Shown: one piece after another, positions 46,205 through 56,166 of the stretch
Layout of the letters: every line of letters starts with the position of its first letter
How positions within the stretch are numbered: the first letter of the stretch is position 1
Origin: Pantoea rwandensis
Lineage (GTDB): Bacteria > Pseudomonadota > Gammaproteobacteria > Enterobacterales > Enterobacteriaceae
DNA: 64,000 nucleotides
NCBI RefSeq assembly: GCF_002095475.1
Contig: NZ_MLFR01000022.1
Location: forward strand, 1 to 64,000
Reading direction: 5' to 3'
The notes under the pieces: model-generated
What the model was told of the DNA's origin: nothing
What the model saw: the letters and a program-made list of their open reading frames with translations, nothing else
The model's database searches: none
Translations under genes and position numbers: made by a program

Positions 46205-46731
46205 TGACTGATCCTTAGTATTACTTACAGCAACTGCCTTTCGGTACAACGTCCTTGAAATGAATTAACAAGCGCTCAGTGGGCCTAGCGTGAATTAATA
46301 ACTTCAAACCAAACTGGTCCGAAAAATGAGACTCGTGTCAGGATTCTTTTAATGAATTCAGGAAAATTCCGATTAAACCTGGCGCGAAACTCTGCGGATG
46401 TAAACGATTTCAACGTTAATCTGAAGAAAAAGTTTGCTGGCACAGCCTGTGGTTTTTACAAACAGGTTATGCCGGATTTCCAATGATTGTAGTATTTTTC
46501 TGCATTTGGGATGGAATGAATCTATATCAAAAACCTAAAGCCAGGAAGGCGTTCGGCGGCATTCATAATAAAATAAGATTTATCCCATGATGATATTTAT
46601 TCTAAATAACTTAATTTAACCCTCGCAATTCTAATCGCGCACTTTAATACTGCATTAATACTCTTTTTGCAGTACCAGATATTAATACAGTAATTCTCAT
46701 CCACTAATTGATAAGAAAGGTAAGAGCATTT
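46205..46731. other. AT-rich gap upstream of the transposase-derived gene
   Basis: 527 bp of low-GC DNA between divergent genes, clearly poorer in G+C than the flanking core genes. It contains three TTAATAC motifs near its right end. No gene is visible. Confidence 0.65.
46644..46690 (+). repeat. Three direct TTAATAC motifs
   Basis: TTAATACTG (46644-46652), TTAATACTC (46655-46663) and TTAATACAG (46682-46690) lie 11 and 27 bp apart, 42-88 bp before the transposase-derived gene. A fourth copy, ATTAATACTC, lies past the gene at 47379-47388. Confidence 0.6.
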
Positions 46732-47127
46732 ATGAGAAAGTCACGATATAGCGAAGAGCAAATCACAAATGCCATTAAAGCTTCTGAAACAGGAGTGAAA
46801 GTCAGGGAGATTTGTGAGGAGCTGGGCATCTCCGAGGCCACCTTCTATAGCTGGAAGAAAAAGTTTTCTGGGCTTTCTTCCGAAGAAGGTAGAAAAATCA
46901 AAGAACTGGAGGATCAGTTGCAAAATCTTTCCCGCGAACTGCAGTCACTGAGTTCCGATAAGGAGATGCTGCAAAGCGTGCTGAAAAACTTCTTCACCAC
47001 AAATGAAAAGCGTCAGGCCGTTAACTTCCTGCAAACCACCTTCGACATCGGAACACGTCGTAGCTGCCGCTTGCTGGATATTAGTCGCAGCGTTTACCAC
47101 TATCCTTCAGGTTCCGATAATCGCTAA
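46732..47127 (+). CDS. IS3-type OrfA plus OrfB N-terminus, transposase-derived protein
   Basis: A 131-residue protein. Residues 1-60 are an IS3-family OrfA helix-turn-helix (SRYSEEQITNAIKASETG, then ICEELGISEATFYSWKKKFSG); 60-95 is a leucine-rich coiled coil (IKELEDQLQNLSRELQSLSS) ending DKEMLQSVLK. Residues about 95-131 match the start of OrfB (NEKRQAVNFLQTTFDIGTRRSCRLLDISRSVYHY), then a stop. In active IS3 elements OrfA and OrfB are joined by -1 frameshifting; here they are already in frame and the DDE catalytic domain is absent. I see no terminal inverted repeats. It is either an IS remnant or a domesticated DNA-binding protein. Confidence 0.75.
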   Translation: MRKSRYSEEQITNAIKASETGVKVREICEELGISEATFYSWKKKFSGLSSEEGRKIKELEDQLQNLSRELQSLSSDKEMLQSVLKNFFTTNEKRQAVNFLQTTFDIGTRRSCRLLDISRSVYHYPSGSDNR

Positions 47128-48026
47128 CTCCATTAAGACCGTTGTTATTTGACTTAATGCTGAGATTTGTTCTTACCAGAAGAGATGAAGATCATTTAAT
47201 TCGGCGTTCGCAACATAACAATTCGCACCATTTTTTCCTGATGATTATCATCGCGGAATTGCTTCCTTTTTTGCGGTAAAATTGATTCACATCAGCAAAA
47301 GTCTCTCTATTCAAGCCATTTAGACGCAGCCCAATCTCATTACGGTGAGATTGGTGCTGCGTTTATTACTTTACCAATATTAATACTCAGACCTAAATGC
47401 AGATAATTCTGTTAAGCATTCATGAACAACGGCATGTAACCGCTCACACAATGACTCTTTTTTTCATTGGACCTGTCACTTTCCGAAACTATCAGACTGT
47501 ACATTTTGCGTAGACGCCCTCCTACATAACATCACCAGGATTGATCCGGAACGAAAAGATTATTACGTCTAAACAATAACGACAAAAAACGTAACGAAAA
47601 ACGAATACACCCACTCAATTCATCGCTGTCTTTAATCATTTTTTTCTACGAGATGTGCGAATGTTTCTTAATGCGAGAGTAAGATCTTGAGCAAAACATG
47701 GCTTTTAGCAGCAAAATTCAGTGCCAAATCGCAGTAAAAGTGCAGATAAAACACCTATTCAGGCCGCTTTTCGCTCATTCTTTCACCCGCTATAAACCGT
47801 TTCACGGGCATGTTGTCAGTCCCTTGGCGCCTCAACAGGAGCGAGCTGAAGCATCCGTTATGCCAAAGTGAGGCAAAATTGCAGGAGGAAAACAGGGGAA
47901 TCGTTATATTGGGGGAGCTAGACCGGCAAGAAATGACGCGACAGGCGGTAAAAAGGATTGGTCAAATTCTTAAAAACCATGAAGAAAGCGCTGCTGGCCA
48001 CCTCGCCAGCAGCAATGAAAGAAGCG
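47128..48026. other. 899-bp AT-rich gap with one strong hairpin
   Basis: It contains a long hairpin at 47324-47362, a TTAATACTC motif at 47380 and a GCTGCTGGC/GCCAGCAGC hairpin (47990-48013) near the DMT gene stop. A 74-codon plus-strand frame near 47810 has no ribosome site and runs into that hairpin. I see no remains of an OrfB catalytic domain. Confidence 0.55.
47324..47365 (+). terminator. Strong hairpin with T-rich tail, possible sRNA terminator
   Basis: ACGCAGC+CCAATCTCA pairs with TGAGATTGG+(T)+GCTGCGT, a 16-bp stem with one bulged T, followed by TTTATTACTTT. It lies about 200 bp past the transposase-derived gene, so it may end that transcript or an unannotated small RNA. Confidence 0.6.
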
Positions 48027-48980
48027 CTAAATAGCGCTGACCTGCGGCTGGGGTTTGATGCGCATAGCATAAATAACCCCAACGATCAGGCAGCCAATGC
48101 CGATGCCGGTCAACAGCGGCGGCCAGCTTTGTCGCCATAGAAAGGTCCACAGCAATCCAGCCAATGTTTCGAACACTATTAAAGGTCCCATGATCACCGT
48201 TGGCACACGTTGGCTGGCCGCATTCCAACACAGCGTACCGAGCCAGGAGCAAATCAGCCCAATCCCCATCATTAAAAGCAGATAACGGGTTGGCTGCGGC
48301 CCGAACGGCAACGCAAAGTCAGGCTGTTGCCAATGAAGCTGACCACAAACCAACAAATAGAACACCAGCGCCAAAGGTAACGTCACCAATCCTTGCGCGG
48401 TCGCCCAGCTGGCAGGTTTGTGCTGGGCATGAGATCGAAGCCAAATACCGTTGCGCAGTGGGTACCATGTCCAGCAAGCCACCGCCAGTACGGCTAGCAC
48501 TAAACCCGAAAGATAACGCGCCCAGTCTACATTCGGCCCCTGCATGTGTAATTCAGCGATATTCACACATGCCAGACCGGCGACGATAATAAGCAATGCA
48601 GGGAACAGCTTGCGCCAGGAAAGACGCCCTTCAAGATGGCCATAGCAGAGATTCGCCGTCACCGTGATCACCACCGGTAGCGTGCCAATGATCATGGTCG
48701 AAATGGGCGCGCCGGTACGCTGAATCGCGCTGGCAAGAAAAGCGTAATAAAGAAGATTTCCTACAAGGGACAGTTTCAGTGCTTCCAGCCAATCATTGCG
48801 CGCCAGCTGACGTAAACGACGACGATCAAACCACGCCAATGGCAGGACGACCAGACCAAAAGCCACATAGCGACCAGCCGATTGCAACGTGCCCGGATAG
48901 TCCGGTATCAACAACGGCCCAATGAAAATCAGTCCCCACATCAGCCCTGCGGCAAGGGCAAACAAGATTCCAGCAAACAT
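48027..48980 (-). CDS. DMT-family (EamA) transporter
   Basis: A 317-residue drug/metabolite transporter with ten predicted helices in two EamA repeats (about 1-140 and 160-305). The start MFAGILFALAAGLMWGLIFIGPLLIP is typical of the family. Members export amino acids, nucleosides or other metabolites; substrate is not predictable. It is on the same strand as the AraC regulator upstream (72 bp gap) and may be its target. It lies inside the region absent between yjcB and ssb in E. coli. Confidence 0.82.
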   Translation of the reverse strand: MFAGILFALAAGLMWGLIFIGPLLIPDYPGTLQSAGRYVAFGLVVLPLAWFDRRRLRQLARNDWLEALKLSLVGNLLYYAFLASAIQRTGAPISTMIIGTLPVVITVTANLCYGHLEGRLSWRKLFPALLIIVAGLACVNIAELHMQGPNVDWARYLSGLVLAVLAVACWTWYPLRNGIWLRSHAQHKPASWATAQGLVTLPLALVFYLLVCGQLHWQQPDFALPFGPQPTRYLLLMMGIGLICSWLGTLCWNAASQRVPTVIMGPLIVFETLAGLLWTFLWRQSWPPLLTGIGIGCLIVGVIYAMRIKPQPQVSAI

Positions 48981-49052
48981 TCTCTTTTCCTTTATAACCT
49001 TTCCGGCGCAGTGTGGCGTAACCAGATAATAAAGGCTTGTAGCAGATTGCGG

Positions 49053-49883
49053 TTAACGTGAGGGAAATACTTGTTTTTGATAACGTCCTGGCGTGATGCC
49101 ATAGCGATGGGCAAAAGCGCGCGTGAGATGTGCCTGGTCAGTCAATCCAACGGCTGCTGCAACCGAAGCTGCGCTTTCTCCCATCCCTAGACGTTGCTTA
49201 GCGTCGAACAGGCGAAAAGCCATCAACATTTGATGCGGCGTGACATGGAAGTGCTGTTTGAAACTGCGGAGAAAATGCCACGGCGACAGCGACGCCAGTG
49301 CGGCCAGCTCCTCAAGCCGAACCGGCTCCGCCAGGTTTTCGCGCAGATAGGCTTTAACACCATCAAAGCGGTGGGCGCCCTCTTCGGGTCGGGATTTTCC
49401 CTGATGTGCCAGCGGACGCAATAGCTCAAGCAGTTCCAGCAACAGACTCTCGCGTTCCAGTGCACTGGTGGCATAGCACATCTGCGCCAGTCGTTGGGAG
49501 AACGGCTGTGCCAGGCGGACATACGTGCGTAGCGCTTCACTAAACCACCAGTGACGATCGCCCGTAAGTCGCTCCATCTCCTGTGGATCAATATAGATCA
49601 TGCGATAACGCCAGCCCTCATCACAGGCCGATTCCCCGGTATGCAGCTCATCAGGGTTCATCATTACCAGCGAATGCCGGGGTGCCGTGTAATGTGTGCC
49701 GCGGTAGCGAAAGCGCTGTGCACCCGATTCAATGGTGCCGATACCAAAGGCTTCGTGCGTATGCGGCTCAAAGGCGTAACGCGAGATGTGCGCCTGATAC
49801 AGCTCGATGCCGGGCAATTCAGCAAAATGCTGGAATTGCGCTTGATCGCACTTATCAGGAAAGATTTCCGGAACCACCTTCAT
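49053..49883 (-). CDS. AraC-family transcriptional regulator
   Basis: A 276-residue regulator with an N-terminal AraC-type cupin (FEPHTHEAFGIGTIESGAQRFRYRG near 40-65, then MMNPDELHTG) and a C-terminal double HTH (VRLEELAALASLSPWHFLRSFKQHF near 190-215, and ASVAAAVGLTDQAHLTRAFAHRYGITPGRY at the end). ATG 49883 follows AGAGGTG; the longer frame to 49970 overlaps the divergent promoter and is unlikely. The start lies 124 bp from the divergent cysteine hydrolase and upstream of a DMT exporter. Regulators of this cupin type often control an adjacent exporter. Confidence 0.85.
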   Translation of the reverse strand: MKVVPEIFPDKCDQAQFQHFAELPGIELYQAHISRYAFEPHTHEAFGIGTIESGAQRFRYRGTHYTAPRHSLVMMNPDELHTGESACDEGWRYRMIYIDPQEMERLTGDRHWWFSEALRTYVRLAQPFSQRLAQMCYATSALERESLLLELLELLRPLAHQGKSRPEEGAHRFDGVKAYLRENLAEPVRLEELAALASLSPWHFLRSFKQHFHVTPHQMLMAFRLFDAKQRLGMGESAASVAAAVGLTDQAHLTRAFAHRYGITPGRYQKQVFPSR

Positions 49884-50007
49884 GTCACACCTCTTAACAA
49901 CAGGTAAATTAGCATGCGCGGCAGCGAGCTGAAATGCAAAGCGGATTTGCTTTACCTGCGGGCGCAACAATCGCGATACTGTGTTCTTGTATATAAAGGA
50001 GGCGGTG

Positions 50008-50535
50008 ATGGCTAATCGGGTTTTAGTGGTAGTGGATATGCAAAACGGCGTGCTGGCTTCGCCACGTTTCGATCGTGACGGACGGTGTCAGCGTATCAAT
50101 CAGCTCACAGCGGCTGCAGATCAGGTCATTTTTATCCAGCACGTTGGGCCAGACCTCGAAGTGAACAGCGAAGGCTGGCAGATCGTGCCGGAATTGGATC
50201 AGCCAGCCAACGCGCTCTACGTTAATAAGACCGCCTGTGACAGCTTCTGGCAGACCGACCTGGCGGCTCAGCTTGATCAACATGGCATTGAAAGCTTTGT
50301 GGTTTGCGGTTGCGCGACCGATTACTGTGTGGATACGACGATCAAGGTTGGTGCGAGCTTGGGTTATCACATCACCGTTGCCGCCGATGCGCACACCACA
50401 GCCGATCGTACTTATGTCTCCGCACAGCAGCAGATCAATCAGCACAACGAAATCTGGGCGGATTTAATTTTGCCGGGCAACCCGGTGTTAGTACGTGATA
50501 CTGAGGAAGTCCTGCGCCAGTGGCGACCGCATTAA
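50008..50535 (+). CDS. Isochorismatase-family cysteine hydrolase
   Basis: A 175-residue hydrolase with the family's catalytic triad visible: D10 (VVVDMQNG), K74 (YVNKTACDSF) and C107 (CATDYCVDTT). Members hydrolyse nicotinamide, isochorismate, or small amide and carbamoyl compounds; the compact size suggests a YcaC- or pyrazinamidase-like enzyme. The cis-peptide region VVCGCATDYC is intact, so it should be active. ATG 50008 follows AAGGAGG by seven bases. It is divergent from the AraC regulator. Confidence 0.85.
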   Translation: MANRVLVVVDMQNGVLASPRFDRDGRCQRINQLTAAADQVIFIQHVGPDLEVNSEGWQIVPELDQPANALYVNKTACDSFWQTDLAAQLDQHGIESFVVCGCATDYCVDTTIKVGASLGYHITVAADAHTTADRTYVSAQQQINQHNEIWADLILPGNPVLVRDTEEVLRQWRPH

Positions 50536-50670
50536 AGGCCGAGGTTACGCCGCCCTTGATGTCTCGACGAAAAACGTACCAACTCACTGGCGACTCGATC
50601 CTGCGGATGAATTTTTCAAGGTTATCTAACAAGCGTGATAACGCTGCCGACTGAATGAATCTTGCAAGAC

Positions 50671-50695
50671 AAAAAAGCCCCGGAAACCGGGGCTT
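50671..50695 (-). terminator. Intrinsic terminator of ssb
   Basis: AAGCCCCGG-AAA-CCGGGGCTT (50675-50695) is followed on the minus strand by a run of six T residues, 24 bp past the ssb stop. Confidence 0.93.
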
Positions 50696-50718
50696 AAATT
50701 TGATAAGGGGACGCAAGC

Positions 50719-51270
50719 TTAGAATGGGATATCGTCGTCAAAGTCCATTGGCGGTTCATTGTTCGCCGGTGCGCTCTGCTGCTGCGGACGCTGCTGTGCG
50801 CCGCCGCTGAACTGGTTGCCGCCTTGCGGCGGCTGCTGAGGTTGCTGTGGCTGGCCCCAACCGTTGTTGTTACCGCCACCCTGGCCGCCCGCTGGTGCGC
50901 CACCTGCATTTGCGCCTTGCTGACGTCCGCCCAGCATTTGCATGGTGCCGCCAACGTTCACCACAACTTCAGTGGTGTATTTTTCCTGGCCGCCCTGATC
51001 TTGCCATTTACGGGTGCGCAGTTGGCCTTCAATGTAGACCTGAGAACCTTTACGCAGATACTCACCAGCGACTTCTGCCAGCTTGCCGAACAGCACCACA
51101 CGATGCCATTCAGTGATCTCTTTGTTTTCACCGGTTTGCTTGTCGCGCCAGCTTTCCGACGTGGCCAGCGTAATGTTGGCTACCGCGCCACCATTAGGCA
51201 TGTAGCGCACTTCCGGATCCTGACCCAGATTCCCGACTAGAATCACTTTGTTTACGCCACGACTGGCCAT
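50719..51270 (-). CDS. ssb: Single-stranded DNA-binding protein
   Basis: A 183-residue SSB (E. coli 178). The OB-fold occupies about 1-115, starting [23 protein letters not shown] and including [22 protein letters not shown] Gly/Gln/Pro-rich disordered linker follows. The acidic tip MDFDDDIPF binds partner repair and replication proteins. It is essential for replication, recombination and repair. It is divergent from uvrA across 222 bp with a LexA box, so part of its expression should be SOS-controlled. Confidence 0.98.
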   Translation of the reverse strand: MASRGVNKVILVGNLGQDPEVRYMPNGGAVANITLATSESWRDKQTGENKEITEWHRVVLFGKLAEVAGEYLRKGSQVYIEGQLRTRKWQDQGGQEKYTTEVVVNVGGTMQMLGGRQQGANAGGAPAGGQGGGNNNGWGQPQQPQQPPQGGNQFSGGAQQRPQQQSAPANNEPPMDFDDDIPF

Positions 51271-51391
51271 GTTGCTGTCTCCCGATGAGTTGATGCTAAA
51301 AGTCTAAGCCAAAAATTGTATCACGTCACAATGACGGTGCCCACTTCAGAGCAGGCTCGCAATTTTTATTCGGCACACAGAATAGCAAAAA

Positions 51392-51411
51392 CACTGGATA
51401 TTTATTCAGTT
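51392..51411. promoter_or_regulatory. LexA (SOS) box
   Basis: CTGGATATTTATTCAG (51394-51409) fits CTG-N10-CAG with an AT-rich centre, within the ssb-uvrA gap where E. coli has a LexA site serving both genes. Confidence 0.85.
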
Positions 51412-51492
51412 TATTTTTTGTGCCATACTAACGCGTTTCTGCTGGTCGTGCTGGCAAGGCATGGCGAGTGTTGTTCAATCCGGGAAAGGTGA

Positions 51493-54324
51493 ATGGATAA
51501 GATCGAAGTCCGCGGTGCTCGCACCCATAATTTGAAGAATATCAACCTGATCATCCCTCGCGATAAGCTGATTGTGGTCACCGGTCTGTCGGGTTCCGGT
51601 AAGTCTTCTCTGGCGTTTGATACGTTGTATGCAGAAGGTCAGCGCCGCTATGTTGAATCGCTCTCGGCCTATGCGCGTCAGTTTCTTTCATTAATGGAGA
51701 AACCGGACGTCGACCATATTGAAGGTCTGTCGCCCGCCATCTCTATTGAGCAGAAATCAACTTCTCATAACCCGCGTTCTACGGTCGGGACCATAACCGA
51801 AATCCATGACTACCTGCGTTTGCTGTTTGCCCGTGTGGGTGAACCGCGCTGCCCGGATCACGATGTTCCGCTGGCAGCACAGACCGTGAGCCAGATGGTG
51901 GATCAGGTCATGGCGCAGGAAGAAGGCCGCCGTCTGATGTTACTGGCGCCAGTGGTGAAAGATCGTAAAGGCGAACACACCAAAACGCTGGAAAACCTCG
52001 CAGCTCAAGGCTACATCCGTGCTCGTATTGATGGCGAGGTTTGTGATCTGTCCGATCCGCCAAAGCTGGAACTGCAGAAGAAGCACACCATTGAAGTCGT
52101 CGTGGACCGCTTCCGTGTGCGTGATGACCTGGCAACGCGTTTGGCCGAATCCTTTGAAACCACGTTGGCACTGAGTGGTGGTACCGCCATCGTGGCGGAT
52201 ATGGACGACAATAAAGCCGAAGAGTTACTGTTCTCAGCTAACTTTGCCTGCCCAATCTGTGGCTACAGTATGAGTGAACTGGAACCGCGACTGTTTTCCT
52301 TCAACAACCCGGCCGGTGCCTGCCCAACCTGCGATGGTTTAGGCGTACAACAATATTTTGATCCCGATCGCGTGGTGCAAAATCCCGAGCTTTCGCTGGC
52401 TGGCGGTGCGATTCGTGGTTGGGATCGCCGCAATTTCTATTACTTCCAGATGCTGCGCTCGCTGGCAGAGCATCTGGATTTCGATGTCGAAGCGCCGTTT
52501 AACAGCCTGAGCGACAAAGCGCGCGAAGTGATTCTGTACGGTTCTGGCAAAGAGAATATCGAATTTAAATACATCAACGATCGCGGTGACACTTCGGTAC
52601 GCCGCCATCCGTTTGAAGGCGTGCTGCACAACATGGAGCGCCGCTATAAAGAAACCGAATCCAATGCGGTTCGCGAAGAACTGGCGAAATTCATCAGCAA
52701 TCGCTCTTGTACCAGTTGCGAAGGTACACGCCTACGACGTGAAGCGCGTCATGTGTTCGTTGAGAACACCAACCTGCCGACCATTTCTGAGATGAGCATC
52801 GGCCATGCCACCGACTTCTTCCGCAACCTGAAACTGAGCGGACAGCGTGCGCAAATTGCCGAAAAAATCCTGAAAGAGATCGGTGACCGCCTGAGCTTCC
52901 TGGTTAACGTTGGGCTTAATTACCTCTCAATGTCACGCTCGGCAGAGACCCTCTCCGGCGGTGAAGCACAGCGTATTCGTCTGGCAAGCCAGATTGGTGC
53001 GGGGCTGGTGGGCGTCATGTACGTGCTGGATGAACCCTCCATCGGCCTGCATCAGCGCGACAATGAACGTTTGCTCGGCACACTGATTCACTTACGCGAT
53101 CTCGGTAATACGGTGATTGTGGTCGAGCACGATGAAGATGCCATTCGCGCAGCAGACCACGTCATTGATATCGGACCCGGCGCTGGCGTGCATGGCGGGC
53201 AAGTGGTTGCGGAAGGTGACGTGAATGCCATCATGGCGAACGAAGCTTCTCTGACTGGCCAATATTTGAGTGGCAAGCGCGAAATTGCTATCCCGCAGCA
53301 ACGTGTGAAAGGCGATCCCGCAAAAGTGCTGAAACTCACCGGTGCGCGTGGTAACAACCTGAAGGATGTCACACTGACGATCCCGGTTGGCCTGTTTACC
53401 TGTATCACCGGCGTCTCCGGTTCCGGCAAATCCACGTTAATTAACGATACGCTGTTCCCGATCGCTCAGCGTCAGCTCAACGGCGCGACCACTACGGAAG
53501 TGGCACCTTATCGTGAAATCGCCGGTCTGGAACATTTCGATAAAGTGATCGATATCGACCAGAGCCCCATCGGTCGTACGCCGCGCTCGAACCCGGCCAC
53601 TTACACCGGCATCTTCACTCCGGTACGTGAGCTGTTTGCCGGTGTACCTGAAGCACGTTCACGTGGTTACAATCCAGGACGCTTCAGCTTCAACGTGCGT
53701 GGTGGCCGCTGCGAAGCCTGTCAGGGCGATGGCGTGATCAAGGTTGAGATGCACTTTCTTCCTGATGTTTATGTCCCTTGCGATCAGTGCAAAGGTAAAC
53801 GCTATAACCGTGAAACGCTGGAGATTAAATACAAAGGCAAAGGCATTCACGAAGTGCTGGATATGACCATCGAAGAGGCGCGTGAATTCTTTGATGCCGT
53901 GCCTGCGCTGGCGCGTAAACTGCAAACGCTGATCGATGTCGGCCTGTCCTATATTCGCCTCGGTCAGTCTGCAACCACATTGTCGGGCGGTGAAGCGCAG
54001 CGCGTTAAGCTGGCGCGTGAGCTGTCGAAACGCGGCACCGGGCAGACGCTCTATATCCTTGATGAGCCAACCACCGGCCTGCACTTTGCTGATATTCAGC
54101 AGTTGCTGGAAGTGCTGCATCAGTTGCGCGATCAGGGTAATACTATCGTGGTGATTGAGCACAACCTCGACGTCATTAAAACAGCTGACTGGATTGTCGA
54201 TTTGGGTCCTGAGGGTGGCAGCGGCGGCGGTGAAATCCTGGTTGCGGGCACGCCAGAAACCGTGGCGGAGTGTGAGAAATCCCACACTGCCCGCTTCCTC
54301 AAGCCGATGTTGAAGAAGAAGTAA
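51493..54324 (+). CDS. uvrA: Excinuclease ABC subunit A
   Basis: A 943-residue UvrA (E. coli 940), the damage-recognition ATPase of nucleotide excision repair. Two ABC modules are visible. The first Walker A is [16 protein letters not shown] at 31-46; the second [16 protein letters not shown] near 640. ABC signatures [13 protein letters not shown] near 490 and [13 protein letters not shown] near 832 follow. Zinc modules are [10 protein letters not shown] (with CPTCDGLG) and CEACQGDG (with CPCDQCKG-type spacing). It works as a dimer with UvrB. ATG 51493 follows GGAAAGG. SOS control is expected from the LexA box upstream. Confidence 0.98.
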   Translation: MDKIEVRGARTHNLKNINLIIPRDKLIVVTGLSGSGKSSLAFDTLYAEGQRRYVESLSAYARQFLSLMEKPDVDHIEGLSPAISIEQKSTSHNPRSTVGTITEIHDYLRLLFARVGEPRCPDHDVPLAAQTVSQMVDQVMAQEEGRRLMLLAPVVKDRKGEHTKTLENLAAQGYIRARIDGEVCDLSDPPKLELQKKHTIEVVVDRFRVRDDLATRLAESFETTLALSGGTAIVADMDDNKAEELLFSANFACPICGYSMSELEPRLFSFNNPAGACPTCDGLGVQQYFDPDRVVQNPELSLAGGAIRGWDRRNFYYFQMLRSLAEHLDFDVEAPFNSLSDKAREVILYGSGKENIEFKYINDRGDTSVRRHPFEGVLHNMERRYKETESNAVREELAKFISNRSCTSCEGTRLRREARHVFVENTNLPTISEMSIGHATDFFRNLKLSGQRAQIAEKILKEIGDRLSFLVNVGLNYLSMSRSAETLSGGEAQRIRLASQIGAGLVGVMYVLDEPSIGLHQRDNERLLGTLIHLRDLGNTVIVVEHDEDAIRAADHVIDIGPGAGVHGGQVVAEGDVNAIMANEASLTGQYLSGKREIAIPQQRVKGDPAKVLKLTGARGNNLKDVTLTIPVGLFTCITGVSGSGKSTLINDTLFPIAQRQLNGATTTEVAPYREIAGLEHFDKVIDIDQSPIGRTPRSNPATYTGIFTPVRELFAGVPEARSRGYNPGRFSFNVRGGRCEACQGDGVIKVEMHFLPDVYVPCDQCKGKRYNRETLEIKYKGKGIHEVLDMTIEEAREFFDAVPALARKLQTLIDVGLSYIRLGQSATTLSGGEAQRVKLARELSKRGTGQTLYILDEPTTGLHFADIQQLLEVLHQLRDQGNTIVVIEHNLDVIKTADWIVDLGPEGGSGGGEILVAGTPETVAECEKSHTARFLKPMLKKK

Positions 54325-54328
54325 AATT

Positions 54329-54351
54329 GAAGGCCCGCAGTGCGGGCCTTC
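54329..54351 (+). terminator. Intrinsic terminator of uvrA
   Basis: GAAGGCCCGCA-G-TGCGGGCCTTC lies four bases past the uvrA stop, followed by TCATTTCTTT. Confidence 0.8.
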
Positions 54352-54615
54352 TCATTTCTTTCGATACACAGGCGCCGCTTCTGCCAGTTTAACAGCCTAA
54401 TATTGCAGCTCTTCAAGCCTGATATCTGGCTGTCAGATTCCGCAGCAAAATGCAGAAACAGGCAAGAATAAGACAACTTCAGGCATATACGCCTTCTCCC
54501 TCGCTGACTATCCTTACACAGTTCCTTTTTGGCGTAGCTCAAAGCGCCTTTGTCCCTTCAGCTCACTGAACGGGATCCCGCAAAAAAACTCACGACACAC
54601 CCGACTGGAGACACC

Positions 54616-55680
54616 ATGAATATTACGCATGCCTATGCCGCACAGGACGCGAAATCAAAACTCGCCCCGTTCGACTATAAGCCGCGCGAGCTGCGCGCTC
54701 ATGATGTGCAGATTGAAGTGTTGTACTGTGGCGTTTGCCACTCTGACCTGCACCAAGCGCGCAACGAATGGAAAAACACCATTTTCCCGGTAGTGCCTGG
54801 CCATGAGATCGTGGGCCGCGTAACAGCGGTTGGCGCTCACACCCACAAATACAAAGTGGGTGACCTGGTAGGTGTTGGTTGTTTAGTTGACTCCTGCCGC
54901 AGCTGCCCAAGCTGTCAGGAAGGATTAGAGCAATATTGCGAAAACGGCTTTGTGGGCACCTATAACGGTGAAGACCGTGAAACCGGCGCCATCACTTACG
55001 GCGGCTATTCCACTGCGATGGTAGTGGATGAGAACTATGTACTGCGAGTGCCGGAAAATCTCGATCTGGCAGGTGTGGCACCGCTGCTGTGTGCGGGAAT
55101 CACCACCTATTCCCCGCTGCGCCACTGGAATGTCGGTCCGGGTAAAAAAGTGGGCATCGTAGGGCTTGGCGGCCTCGGTCACATGGGTGTGAAAATCGCG
55201 CATGCCATGGGCGCACATGTCGTGCTGTTCACCACTTCGCCGTCAAAAATTGAAGATGGCAAACGCTTAGGCGCTGATGAAGTTGTCATTTCGAAAGATG
55301 CTGATCAAATGGCGCAGCATGCCAACAGCTTTGATTTCATCTTGAATACCGTTGCGGCTCAACACGATCTCAATCCGTTCATCACCCTGTTGAAGCTGGA
55401 TGGCAATATGACACTGGTGGGTGCACCGGAGCACGATCACCCAGCACCGCAAGTGTTCAACCTGATCTTTAAGCGTCGCAGCATCGCAGGTTCATTGATT
55501 GGTGGCATTGCGGAAACTCAGGAGATGCTGGATTTCTGCGGTGAGCACGGTATCACTTCCGATATCGAACTGATCGCCATGAACCAGATTAACGAAGCCT
55601 ACGAACGTATGCTGAAAAGCGACGTGAAATACCGCTTCGTTATTGATATCAACTCGTTGCGTGAAGAGTCTGCGGCTTAA
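54616..55680 (+). CDS. Zinc-dependent NAD(P) alcohol dehydrogenase
   Basis: A 354-residue medium-chain dehydrogenase of the cinnamyl-alcohol/YahK type. The catalytic zinc ligands are in CGVCHSDLHQ and GHEIVG; structural-zinc cysteines in CRSCPSCQEGLEQYC near 95-110. The Rossmann motif GLGGLGHMGVKIAHAMGA near 180-198 binds the cofactor; absence of an acidic residue after LFTTSPSK suggests NADPH. It should reduce aldehydes to alcohols. ATG 54616 follows GGAG. In E. coli the uvrA-yjbR interval holds aphA and yjbQ, not this gene. Confidence 0.9.
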   Translation: MNITHAYAAQDAKSKLAPFDYKPRELRAHDVQIEVLYCGVCHSDLHQARNEWKNTIFPVVPGHEIVGRVTAVGAHTHKYKVGDLVGVGCLVDSCRSCPSCQEGLEQYCENGFVGTYNGEDRETGAITYGGYSTAMVVDENYVLRVPENLDLAGVAPLLCAGITTYSPLRHWNVGPGKKVGIVGLGGLGHMGVKIAHAMGAHVVLFTTSPSKIEDGKRLGADEVVISKDADQMAQHANSFDFILNTVAAQHDLNPFITLLKLDGNMTLVGAPEHDHPAPQVFNLIFKRRSIAGSLIGGIAETQEMLDFCGEHGITSDIELIAMNQINEAYERMLKSDVKYRFVIDINSLREESAA

Positions 55681-56037
55681 TTAGCGCGAACCTTCATCAT
55701 GGCTGATGCCCGCCGCGCGCGTGGCGTCAGCCTGTTGCAAAGACGCTTCCACCAGATAATAGATCTGCGAATCTTTCAACGATCCGTCTAACCATAGCGT
55801 GCTCCAGTGCGACTTATTGAGATGCTCGCTGGGAAACACATCGCTGTGCTCTTCACGCAATAAATCGGCCAGCGCAGGCGAGGTTTTTAACGACAGCGCC
55901 GGCCGCCCTTTCGCATCATGCACCATGGCAAATAGCACGCCATCGCTTTTAATCTGCGTAGCATCCCATTCATTCTTATAGCTTTGCTCCGCGCCTGGCT
56001 TGCTCATGCAAAAAGTCAGTAAATCCGAAGTGTTCAT
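55681..56037 (-). CDS. yjbR: YjbR-family (MmcQ-like) protein
   Basis: A 118-residue single-domain protein, as E. coli YjbR. Family positions are visible in LLTFCMSKPGAEQSY at the start and KSHWSTLWLDGSL near the end. The fold is a double-wing MmcQ/YjbR domain that resembles DNA-binding proteins; its role is not known. It converges with the alcohol dehydrogenase: the two stop codons are adjacent at 55680/55681. Downstream of the uvrA region and next to tyrB, as in E. coli. Confidence 0.92.
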   Translation of the reverse strand: MNTSDLLTFCMSKPGAEQSYKNEWDATQIKSDGVLFAMVHDAKGRPALSLKTSPALADLLREEHSDVFPSEHLNKSHWSTLWLDGSLKDSQIYYLVEASLQQADATRAAGISHDEGSR

Positions 56038-56166
56038 ACTGTTATCCCCTTACTCATTGGGCAGATAGCTGCACGGCATTGCGCCAGCCAGAATCGTCAA
56101 GTCACTCCGTTTAAGTGTGCAGCATGTCGCCAAAAGGTAAAGGAAACCGCGTCAGATTACTGGCAT

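Noticed and set aside
47810-48034. 74-codon plus-strand frame before the DMT gene
   Set aside because: No ribosome site and it ends inside a hairpin and the 3' end of the opposite gene.
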